Below, in pieces: positions 1 through 6,672 of a DNA stretch of 6,694 nt. This stretch comes from Chrysiogenia bacterium (GTDB taxonomy: Bacteria > JAGRBM01). The stretch's first letter is position 1. Every line of letters starts with the position of its first letter. Location: NCBI GenBank assembly GCA_020434085.1, contig JAGRBM010000123.1, positions 1 through 6,694 of the forward strand. Direction: 5' to 3'. A program made the translations under genes and the position numbers. Under the pieces are notes generated by a model, which made no database searches, was not told where the DNA came from, and saw nothing but the letters and a program-made list of their open reading frames with translations.

Positions 1-1
1 C

Positions 2-286
2 GTGGTTCCTGGCGCCGCCTGCTACCGCTGCCTGTTCGAGCGCCCGCCGCCAGCGGGCGCCGCGCCCACCTGCGCGCAGGCCGGCGTCATCGGCGCCCTG
101 GCCGGCCTTGTCGGCAGCATTCAAGCCGCCGAGGCCATCAAGCTCCTGCTGGGCATCGGCGAGCCGCTTCGCTCGCGCCTGCTCACCATCGAGGCCCTCG
201 GCGGGCTCTTCCGCGAAGTGCCGCTGGGAAGGCGGGAGAGCTGCGAGGCCTGCGGGGCGCGGGCGGGAATTTTGCTGCCGGAGTGA
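2..286 (+). CDS. ThiF/MoeB-family adenylyltransferase (E1-like), C-terminal part only
   Basis: The 5' end lies outside the window; 94 codons and the TGA stop are visible. The family adenylates the C-terminal glycine of a small ubiquitin-like sulfur carrier (ThiS or MoaD) in the cytoplasm, for thiamine or molybdopterin synthesis. Seen here, numbered from the first visible residue: a CYRC pair (Cys7, Cys10) and a CEAC pair (Cys81, Cys84), which form the structural zinc site in this family; a PTCAQAG segment with the conserved cysteine (Cys24); the helix GSIQAAEAIKLLLGIG; and FREVPL before the second zinc pair. The chain stops ten residues after the last zinc cysteine, so there is no C-terminal rhodanese domain. 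ThiF and MoeB cannot be told apart without the N-terminal half or neighbours. The first visible GTG is an internal valine, not a start. The gene converges with the minus-strand operon with only three bases between stops, and no terminator is visible. Confidence 0.9.
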   Translation: MVPGAACYRCLFERPPPAGAAPTCAQAGVIGALAGLVGSIQAAEAIKLLLGIGEPLRSRLLTIEALGGLFREVPLGRRESCEACGARAGILLPE

Positions 287-289
287 GGC

Positions 290-1402
290 TCAGGAGGCCA
301 GGAGTGCCTTCTGCTCGGCCAGGCCCTCGCGAACGAGTGCGGCTTTTTCGAGGATCCCTTCGGGGGTCAGCGGTTTTCCGTCTTCATCGAGACCAAAGAG
401 CGCGCCGAAGAGCCCGGCGCCCGCGGCAACGGCGCCGCCGGTACCGCCAAGGGCTTCGAGGCCCGCCGTGCCCCCCTGGAGCGCCCGCGCCCCGGCGGCG
501 GCGAGCAGGGCCATGGTGTCCTCGTTCTTGAGGACATTGCCCGCAGTGCCCGGCACGAAGAGCTCGGGACCGGCCTCGCCGACCAGGGCCAGCTGGCCGG
601 CGGCCAGGGGGCCGCCGTTTTGGCGGAACTCCATGCGCCGCACTTCTTCAACTGACAACGTCTGCAATTTGAGCAATTCGTCACGTTCGGCATCGAACTT
701 TGCTTGAATCTCCGCCAAACGCCGCTCCGTCACGTCAGGTCCAAGATTGGATTCTTGTCTGACTCTTTCGAATCGCAGCTTCTCGACTAACCTTCGATCT
801 TCCACTGCCTGCAGTTTCGCTGAGAACTCAGCCTGTATCTCATTGACGCGTTGTTGAATTTTGAAATTGAGGGCTTCTGACTGGAGCTTTTCCGCTGTCC
901 CTGGCGGTGCTTCCAAGACGACTTCCGGACTTAGTGCAGCAATGACGGCCGAGTCCAGATTATCAAGGATGTTTTGAGCATCCCGAATGCTCTGTAGATG
1001 TTTGGCCGGGAATACGGCTGCACTGAGATCCAACGTCTTTCGAATTTCCCCAAATGCCCCTAGTAGCCCATTTAGCTGACTACGATTCAGCTCGTTACTG
1101 TCAAAACTGATGAGCGGCAATAAAGATGAAAATGTCTGCGCCAAGCGCGCGATTTCATCCGCCCTTGCTCGAGCGCCAGCAGCATCGCTTGCTAGCGATC
1201 GCTCTGCATCGCGGAACTCAGTCGCGACCTCCGCGCCGTTTTGCGCCAAATCCTTAGCAAGGCTCAGCAGTTTCTTTAGCGGAATTAGATCCAGACCTAT
1301 ATCAAGCGCCGCTTTACCAACGGCCATCGCCTTTCGCTGTGTCGCTTGTGCCTCACGAGCTTTCTGTGAGCCTAAATTCTCAATTATGATGTCGTTTGCC
1401 AT
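290..1402 (-). CDS. Phage tail tape-measure-like protein, short (370 aa)
   Basis: Third gene of the minus-strand operon, 21 bases after the preceding stop. It starts at ATG 1402 with a weak GAGAG about 8 bases upstream. Residues 1-165 are helical with amphipathic stretches; residues about 170-260 are rich in Glu, Lys, Arg, Gln and Leu and look like a coiled coil. Residues 263-295 carry the motif GGPLAAGQ-x4-GEAGPELFVPG, which I know from the C-terminal region of many tailed-phage tape measure proteins. A Gly/Ala-rich hydrophobic stretch (about 310-337) and a short helical tail follow. At 370 residues it is much shorter than a usual tape measure (often over 700), so it is either a truncated relative or a separate tail-associated protein reusing the C-terminal module. 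Composition changes sharply near position 640: the N-terminal two thirds is about 45-48% GC, the C-terminal third 75-78%. The family link rests on the one motif; the role is inferred. Confidence 0.72.
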   Translation of the reverse strand: MANDIIIENLGSQKAREAQATQRKAMAVGKAALDIGLDLIPLKKLLSLAKDLAQNGAEVATEFRDAERSLASDAAGARARADEIARLAQTFSSLLPLISFDSNELNRSQLNGLLGAFGEIRKTLDLSAAVFPAKHLQSIRDAQNILDNLDSAVIAALSPEVVLEAPPGTAEKLQSEALNFKIQQRVNEIQAEFSAKLQAVEDRRLVEKLRFERVRQESNLGPDVTERRLAEIQAKFDAERDELLKLQTLSVEEVRRMEFRQNGGPLAAGQLALVGEAGPELFVPGTAGNVLKNEDTMALLAAAGARALQGGTAGLEALGGTGGAVAAGAGLFGALFGLDEDGKPLTPEGILEKAALVREGLAEQKALLAS

Positions 1403-1423
1403 CTGTTATCTCTCGCTCGTTTA

Positions 1424-2038
1424 CTACGGCAATTGGAACAGCGTTTTCCCGACCGTGTCTTTTCCGAAAATCACAGCTTGATTCTTTAGGCTCGAATGAA
1501 GCCGAGTTTCAGTTCCCTGGGCTTTCAGTGCCAAGTCCACAGCCGTTCCAGATTCCCCAGTGCCTACGGATGCCACCAGCTCTGCGTCGTCACGGTACAT
1601 TGCGAATTCAGCAATCGAGGTGTTATCTACTCTTAGACCGATATTCGTGGCGCTATTACTTAGACTGAAGGACGCGTTTCCCTGCGAGAGAGATCCCAAC
1701 CACACAGCGTCGTCTCCATTCGGATGAGAAATGGATATGAATGCCCCACTCTCTGACGTCTTTGAATGCATCATGATCGCCGGCTCAGTTGCGCTATACA
1801 GCGCAAATGATGCGCCGGTTTCCGCTGTCCATACCCAGCGCCCCCGGATATCTCCACGCTCGTCTAGTAATTCAAAGCTTTTTGCCCGAATGATGTCTGG
1901 CCGCCGCACCTGCCCGCACGACCAAGCCCCGACCGCCACGGCGAGGGCCAACACCGCCAGCCCGCCGCCGCGCCACCAGCCGAGCCTGCGCTCCATGGTC
2001 GCCAACCGCTCTTCCAGCTCCCGCACTCGCTCTTCCAT
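1424..2038 (-). CDS. Coiled-coil, single-pass membrane protein with extracytoplasmic repeat-like domain
   Basis: This is the middle gene of the minus-strand operon, 204 residues. The start is ATG 2038 because a perfect AGGAGG lies 5 bases upstream; the frame stays open further upstream, but that part is the shadow of the preceding gene. Residues 1-19 form a short charged heptad helix (MEERVRELEERLATMERRL). Residues about 24-40 form one hydrophobic segment, probably a signal anchor with the N-terminus inside; Cys41 follows but the context is not a good lipobox. Residues 49-66 (IIRAKSFELLDERGDIRG) match a pattern I recall from bacterial membrane proteins built of repeated F-x-L-x-D-x-x-G-x-x-R strands. 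The rest is Ser/Gly/Asn/Thr-rich and strand-like. Codons up to about residue 48 are GC-rich (about 80% GC), those after it much less so. No enzyme motif is visible and the function is unknown. Confidence 0.8.
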   Translation of the reverse strand: MEERVRELEERLATMERRLGWWRGGGLAVLALAVAVGAWSCGQVRRPDIIRAKSFELLDERGDIRGRWVWTAETGASFALYSATEPAIMMHSKTSESGAFISISHPNGDDAVWLGSLSQGNASFSLSNSATNIGLRVDNTSIAEFAMYRDDAELVASVGTGESGTAVDLALKAQGTETRLHSSLKNQAVIFGKDTVGKTLFQLP

Positions 2039-2040
2039 GA

Positions 2041-2049
2041 CTACCTCCT
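2041..2049 (-). promoter_or_regulatory. Shine-Dalgarno and stop overlap giving translational coupling
   Basis: AGGAGG (2049-2044) is followed directly by the TAG stop of the recoded ORF (2043-2041), then TC, then the ATG of the membrane protein at 2038. The 5-base spacing is ideal and decides that gene's start. Ribosomes ending the frameshift product stop exactly on the next start site, so coupling or reinitiation is expected. Confidence 0.8.
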
Positions 2050-2486
2050 GGCTCCAGTGCCGAGGCTGCGGCGCTTGCTGGCGCGTTCGGCCTCGACCTG
2101 GGCGTTTTTCTCGATTTGTGACTCCATTGTGGCCATGGAATCGAGAAAAATCTGCGGCTGGTCGTAGAGGCCGCCCTGGCAGGGCAGGAAGCCGTTTTTG
2201 TAGTGCCGGTAGAGGCTCACGAGTTTCCACTCCTCGCTCGTCACCATGGGTTTCAGGCACGTGGCCGAGCGAATGACGCCGGGGATTTCCCACAGGGGGT
2301 AGCCGGCGGGGCCCTGGGAACCGGGCCAGCTGCGATCCTCGTCGCAGTGCCGGCCCCAGGGGCAGCGATCGCAGTCGAAGAGTTTGCCGTTGGAAGCAAC
2401 TTCGACTGCGATCAGGATTTTTTTCTGCCGTTCTCCGTGAGGGTCGAGGCCTCGAGCACCTGGGCGGCCAGTTCGGCGACCCCCAT
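2041..2486 (-). CDS. Small phage-like protein made by predicted -1 ribosomal frameshift (148 aa fusion)
   Basis: Frame 0 starts at ATG 2486, with AAGGGG 4 bases upstream, and reads 24 codons to TGA (2414-2412). Frame -1 takes over at the A tract (2424-2418) and runs to TAG 2043-2041. Shifting on A AAA AAA joins codons 1-23 to 125 codons of the second frame. Both parts have high-GC third positions up to the junction. Between the upstream in-frame TGA (2502-2500) and ATG 2247 the second frame has no ATG, GTG or TTG, so residues 24-80 need recoding, a non-canonical start, or an undamaged ancestor with one more A. Fusion residues 38-48 hold C-x2-C-x5-C (Cys39, 42, 48), and Cys77 could join a metal site. 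Residues 87-111 contain LYRHY and GGLYDQP, which I associate with small phage tail-region proteins, from memory only. A charged helix ends the chain. If no recoding occurs, ATG 2247 would give 68 residues. A role in tail assembly is inferred. Confidence 0.72.
2367..2413 (-). promoter_or_regulatory. Frameshift-stimulating stem-loop downstream of the slippery site
   Basis: GATCGCAGTCGAAG (minus strand 2413-2400) pairs perfectly with CTTCGACTGCGATC (2380-2367): 14 base pairs without mismatch, extendable by a T-G wobble. The loop is 19 nt, and TTGC/GCAA inside it can add four pairs. The stem starts 4 nt after the heptamer, slightly closer than the 5-9 nt usual for -1 sites. The frame-0 TGA overlaps its base. 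Both arms lie in the -1 reading frame, so the pairing was kept while coding. Confidence 0.72.
2418..2424 (-). promoter_or_regulatory. Slippery heptamer A AAA AAA for -1 frameshifting
   Basis: Frame 0 reads AGA AAA AAA TCC TGA, so the seven A's fall exactly in the X XXY YYZ register that lets P- and A-site tRNAs re-pair one base back. A GGAG (2436-2433) lies 8 bases upstream of the heptamer, near where bacterial frameshift sites such as dnaX carry a Shine-Dalgarno-like stimulator. A run of A's can also cause transcriptional slippage. Confidence 0.72.
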
Positions 2487-2505
2487 GTGACCCCTTCTGT
2501 CACAC
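2484..2505 (-). promoter_or_regulatory. Translation-start hairpin with Shine-Dalgarno in the loop
   Basis: TGTGAC (2504-2499) pairs with GTCACA (2491-2486), leaving AGAAGGG as a 7-nt loop. The Shine-Dalgarno is displayed in the loop and the A of the ATG is the last paired base. The same bases are a DNA palindrome, so a protein-binding operator is an alternative reading. Confidence 0.4.
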
Positions 2506-2542
2506 CCCGGCTGTATCCTGAGAAACAACAGACCGGTGACGC

Positions 2543-2580
2543 GGTCCGTCCTCCGCCGCCAGGGCTCTGGCGGACGGACC
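2543..2580. repeat. Strong bulged hairpin in the operon leader
   Basis: GGTCCGTC (2543-2550) pairs with GACGGACC (2573-2580), and inside it CGCCAG (2557-2562) pairs with CTGGCG (2567-2572) around a GGCT loop, with a 6-base bulge on one side. It lies about 60 bases upstream of the first ATG of the minus-strand operon. No T tract follows on either strand, so it is not a standard terminator. It may be a leader structure or part of the REP-like array to its right. Confidence 0.55.
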
Positions 2581-2605
2581 CTCCGAAGCCTTGCGCGAAG
2601 GAGGG
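2579..2605. repeat. 27-bp hairpin repeat, copy 1
   Basis: CCCTCC and GGAGGG arms enclose a core with GCCTTG and GCGA. The copy at 2917-2943 matches at 22 of 27 positions; the arms and most of the core are shared while the flanks differ. This looks like a dispersed REP-type unit. Confidence 0.6.
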
Positions 2606-2646
2606 CTGGATCGAGAACAAGTTGTCCGCGCGTCACCGAGGGGTTT

Positions 2647-2660
2647 GGACCGGCCGGTCC
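2647..2660. repeat. 14-bp perfect palindrome
   Basis: GGACCGGCCGGTCC is self-complementary over its full length. It has no spacer, so a hairpin would be poor; a protein-binding site or chance in GC-rich DNA are both possible. Confidence 0.4.
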
Positions 2661-2688
2661 CCCTCTTGCCGCGCGGCGGAAGTGATGC

Positions 2689-2718
2689 CGGAGGCGCGCG
2701 GCATGAGCGGCGCCTCCG
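2689..2718. repeat. 9-bp stem hairpin
   Basis: CGGAGGCGC (2689-2697) pairs perfectly with GCGCCTCCG (2710-2718) around a 12-base loop. It belongs to the hairpin-rich intergenic stretch and is not linked to a gene end. Confidence 0.5.
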
Positions 2719-2799
2719 AAATGGGCTTGCACGCCCGGAAGGGAGATTGACAGAAAAAAATCACGGAAATTGAAAGCGGCGAAGCCGCCGCAGTGTCGC

Positions 2800-2851
2800 G
2801 CTCCCCCGCTGACGGGGGAGCTGTCCGGCTACGCCGGACTGAGGGGGATGT
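2800..2851. repeat. Tandem GC-rich hairpins of REP-like type
   Basis: Two perfect hairpins lie back to back: GCTCCCCCG/CGGGGGAGC (2800-2821, CTGA loop) and GTCCGGC/GCCGGAC (2823-2839, TAC loop). GGGGGATGT (2843-2851) then pairs with ACATCCCCC at 2949-2957, so a larger cruciform enclosing about 97 bases is possible. I recall very similar units between genes in unrelated bacteria. Confidence 0.6.
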
Positions 2852-2916
2852 CATGCCGGTACGAACGCCCCCCTTCAGCCCTTCGGGCTCCGCCGGGGTT
2901 TCGTCGGACAAGTCGG

Positions 2917-2943
2917 CCCTCCAGTGCCTTGTGCGACGGAGGG
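2917..2943. repeat. 27-bp hairpin repeat, copy 2
   Basis: The same unit as 2579-2605 in the same orientation, with differences in the three bases after the first arm and two in the core. The stem can extend by one pair (GCCCTCC 2916-2922 with GGAGGGC 2938-2944). Confidence 0.6.
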
Positions 2944-2955
2944 CGGCCACATCCC

Positions 2956-2988
2956 CCCGCTTGCCCTGAGCCCATTGACGAAGGGGCG
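2956..2988. repeat. Likely copy of a widespread CCCTGAGC...GACGAAGGG intergenic repeat
   Basis: GCCCTGAGCCCA followed by TTGACGAAGGGG resembles a short interspersed repeat common in many high-GC genomes (recalled, not searched). GCCCT and AGGGGC at its ends can pair. A small hairpin CGGCGC-TTT-GCGCCG follows at 3009-3023. Confidence 0.4.
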
Positions 2989-3111
2989 CGGGGGAGGACA
3001 AATCGGTGCGGCGCTTTGCGCCGAAGATACTCCCCCTGTGACCGCCGCCACAGCACCGCCCCGCCCGATCGGCTAAAGTTTTCCCAGATCTTTTCGATTC
3101 GAGGAACCGGC

Positions 3112-4173
3112 ATGAAGATTTCCCGGCAGGGCGCGCTCGCGGGCGGGCTGATTTTTCTGGCACTGATTGCGGGCCCGATTCTGGGGGCGGCCCAGGAAGC
3201 AGACAGAACCGGCGGCGCGCTGGTCGAGCAGACCGAGAAGGGGCTCATCAACTGGAGCGCGGGCTATGTCGAAGCCGAGGGCGCGGGCGCGGTTTCCGAG
3301 GAGGCCCCCACCGCCGTGGTGGCGCGTCTTGGCGCCCAGCGCGCGGCCAAGGCCGATGCCTACCGCAACCTGCTCGAAACAGTCCAGGGCGTGCGCGTCC
3401 AGGGAGAGACCGTGGTCGAGAACTTCATGACTGTGTCCGATACGATCCACACAAGGGTGAGCGGCATCGTGCGCGGCGCCAGCGAGGTCGAGAGCCACTT
3501 CGACGGCCAGGTGGCCACCACGCGCCTGAGAATGCCCCTGTGGGGCGAGCTGGCCTCCGCAGTGATGGAGCGCCCGGCTGGCCTCACGCCCTCCTACACG
3601 CCCTTCCCTGCCGGCAGCGGCAATCCGGGCAATGGAAGCGGCGAAGGCCGCCCCGGCGGCGGAATGCGCGGAATGCTCGAGCGCGGCGGCGCGCTGCTTC
3701 GCCGCTTCGCGCGGCTGCTGGCGCCGGTGCTTTCTCCGGGCGCGGCGCTGGCCGGTGAGAACAACGATCCCGGCCGCCCTGCCCTTGGCGAGGGCGCGCT
3801 GCAGGTGGAGGTGAAGAATTCCGGGCTCATCATCGACCTGACAAAAACGCGCATCAAGCCCGATCTCTTCCCCGTGATCGTGGACGCGGCCTCCGGCAAG
3901 ACCATCGTCGACGCGCGCGCCGCCGGGTCGGAGAAGGCGGCAGCCGGTGCTGTGGGTTTTGCAGCGTCGGTGGAAGAGGCGCGCTCGCAGACAGAGCGCG
4001 TGGGCGCCGACCCCCTGCTCGTCCAGGCGCTCAATCTGGCCGCCGGAACCACCGAGGGATGGACCGTGGACTTTGCCACGGGCATGGGGCTCGAGACCGC
4101 CAAGGGACTTGCCACCAAGCCCGCCGACATCCTCAAACAGGGGGTAAGCGTCGCTTACCGAATCTCCTGGTAG
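3112..4173 (+). CDS. Exported LPP20-family protein
   Basis: 353 residues from ATG 3112; GAGGAA lies 5 bases upstream and a signal peptide begins at this start, so the open extension to 2770 is not coding. Residues 1-27 are a signal peptide ending near LGAAQ with no lipobox cysteine, so it is probably a soluble periplasmic protein. Residues about 45-145 match the LPP20/FlgT-type alpha-beta domain, including ARLGAQRAAKADAYRNLLE, GVRV and SDTIHTRVSGIVRGA. Residues about 228-350 match the half that often follows in deltaproteobacterial relatives: SGLIIDLTKTRIKPDLFPVI, RVGADPLLVQAL and a strand ending VSVAYRIS. Between them, residues 155-227 are Gly/Pro-rich with a basic-hydrophobic stretch, LLRRFARLLAPVLSPGAALA, which is unusual. 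Such proteins are tied to envelope or flagellar functions in a few species, but the role here is unknown. It stands alone, with a long non-coding stretch on each side. Confidence 0.85.
   Translation: MKISRQGALAGGLIFLALIAGPILGAAQEADRTGGALVEQTEKGLINWSAGYVEAEGAGAVSEEAPTAVVARLGAQRAAKADAYRNLLETVQGVRVQGETVVENFMTVSDTIHTRVSGIVRGASEVESHFDGQVATTRLRMPLWGELASAVMERPAGLTPSYTPFPAGSGNPGNGSGEGRPGGGMRGMLERGGALLRRFARLLAPVLSPGAALAGENNDPGRPALGEGALQVEVKNSGLIIDLTKTRIKPDLFPVIVDAASGKTIVDARAAGSEKAAAGAVGFAASVEEARSQTERVGADPLLVQALNLAAGTTEGWTVDFATGMGLETAKGLATKPADILKQGVSVAYRISW
4143..4159. repeat. 8-1-8 inverted repeat at the end of the LPP20-type gene
   Basis: GGTAAGCG and CGCTTACC flank a single T and overlap the last codons. 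No T tract follows, so it is a poor intrinsic terminator; no other terminator is visible after this gene. Confidence 0.4.
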
Positions 4174-4241
4174 GGGCTGATTTTGGCGAAAACTGCTGAT
4201 TTCACTTCGTTTTCACAAAGGAAACAGCCCGGCTCTCCCTC

Positions 4242-4257
4242 TGTGATATTTTTCACA
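4242..4257. promoter_or_regulatory. CRP/FNR-type palindrome, TGTGA-N6-TCACA
   Basis: Both half sites match the Escherichia coli CRP consensus exactly, with the right 6-base spacer (TATTTT). It lies in an AT-rich stretch (about 33% GC at 4261-4320) downstream of the LPP20-type gene and about 90 bases before a possible promoter at 4346. A site matching so well can occur by chance, and the regulator is not in the window. Confidence 0.4.
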
Positions 4258-4345
4258 ACTCAATAAGACTATATAGCCGCCTGACATCGATATATCGCAA
4301 TAATATTAGATAGTTATGGTTGCGACGCGGCGCACCAAAAAATCC

Positions 4346-4387
4346 TTGACGCGTCGCGCGATCCCGTGTTACAAATGCTCTTGTAAC
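4346..4387 (+). promoter_or_regulatory. Possible sigma-70 promoter with overlapping operator
   Basis: TTGACG (4346-4351) is followed after 17-18 bases by TTACAA/TACAAA (4369-4375). A perfect inverted repeat, GTTACAA-N6-TTGTAAC (4368-4387), covers the -10 and the expected start point, the usual place for a repressor. No convincing coding gene lies downstream before pyrG, so the transcript, if real, would be non-coding. Confidence 0.35.
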
Positions 4388-4462
4388 GACGGTGCTTCTA
4401 CATACGCCTGCCCCTACGGGGATACATCAGGACTACACAGCACCTCGGACGAAGTAAGTAAC

Positions 4463-4580
4463 CGCGGCAACGCTACAACAGCCGCGAACGAAAAAATCAC
4501 TCGCGCTGGGACAAATGGCCTTGAACCTTCCCATTTTGTGAACTCCGAGTTCACTGTCTCAACCAACTCTTTCCAGCGCG
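4463..4580. other. Nested inverted repeats, possible structured RNA
   Basis: CGCGGC/GCCGCG (4463-4486) is followed by an outer perfect stem CGCGCTGG/CCAGCGCG (4502-4509 with 4573-4580). The outer stem encloses ACAAATGG/CCATTTTGT (4511-4518 with 4531-4539) and GTGAACTC-C-GAGTTCAC (4538-4554). The last two share two bases, so they compete slightly. No known RNA family is recognised. Confidence 0.3.
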
Positions 4581-4683
4581 GGAGCCAGAAGCCGCACAGC
4601 GGCACCTGGACCTACCAACTAACTCACCAACTTTTCCAACCATAAAACCCTCCAAGGCCATCTTGCGTACTTTTTCAGCCGTA

Positions 4684-4709
4684 CCCACGCGCGCCCTGCC
4701 GCGTGTGGG
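4684..4709. repeat. Bulged hairpin CCCACGCG/CGCGTGTGGG
   Basis: CCCAC (4684-4688) pairs with GTGGG (4705-4709), and CGCG bases inside can continue the stem. It lies just left of the large inverted-repeat element. A TTTTT run lies before it on the plus strand, not after, so it is not a plus-strand terminator. Confidence 0.3.
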
Positions 4710-4722
4710 CGCGGCATACTCG

Positions 4723-6672
<1,950 letters not shown>

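Larger units (their letters stand above)
2505..3111. other. Non-coding, hairpin-dense intergenic region
   Basis: No credible gene on either strand: open frames here lack ribosome sites and are built from the inverted repeats. It holds the leader of the minus-strand operon on the left, a series of GC-rich hairpins and REP-like units across 2543-3023, and the upstream region of the LPP20-type gene on the right. TAAAGT at 3074-3079 is a weak candidate -10 element for that gene, without a recognisable -35. Confidence 0.7.

Noticed and set aside
2367-2424. Plus-strand intrinsic terminator (14-bp stem, then AGGA, then seven T's)
   Set aside because: No plus-strand gene ends here and four bases separate stem and T tract; frameshift context explains the same bases better.
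2039-2620. N-terminal extension of the membrane-protein frame
   Set aside because: It overlaps the recoded gene in another frame and lacks coding character; AGGAGG places the start at 2038.
2751-2762. Second CAGAAAAAAATC, inverted relative to the frameshift site
   Set aside because: A 12-base match dominated by a homopolymer, in non-coding sequence with no reading frame; probably chance.
2543-3023. CRISPR array
   Set aside because: Units are unequal hairpins without regular spacing or unique spacers, and there are no cas genes.
2770-3111. N-terminal extension of the LPP20-type protein
   Set aside because: It consists of translated hairpin repeats; the signal peptide and ribosome site place the start at 3112.
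4502-4580. Minus-strand tRNA (anticodon-like CGG)
   Set aside because: No D stem, a mismatch in the T stem and four extra bases before the 3' acceptor strand; not a canonical tRNA.
4316-4645. 109-codon plus-strand open frame in the intergenic region
   Set aside because: No ribosome-binding site, no high-GC third-position bias, no recognisable domain, and it runs across several inverted repeats.
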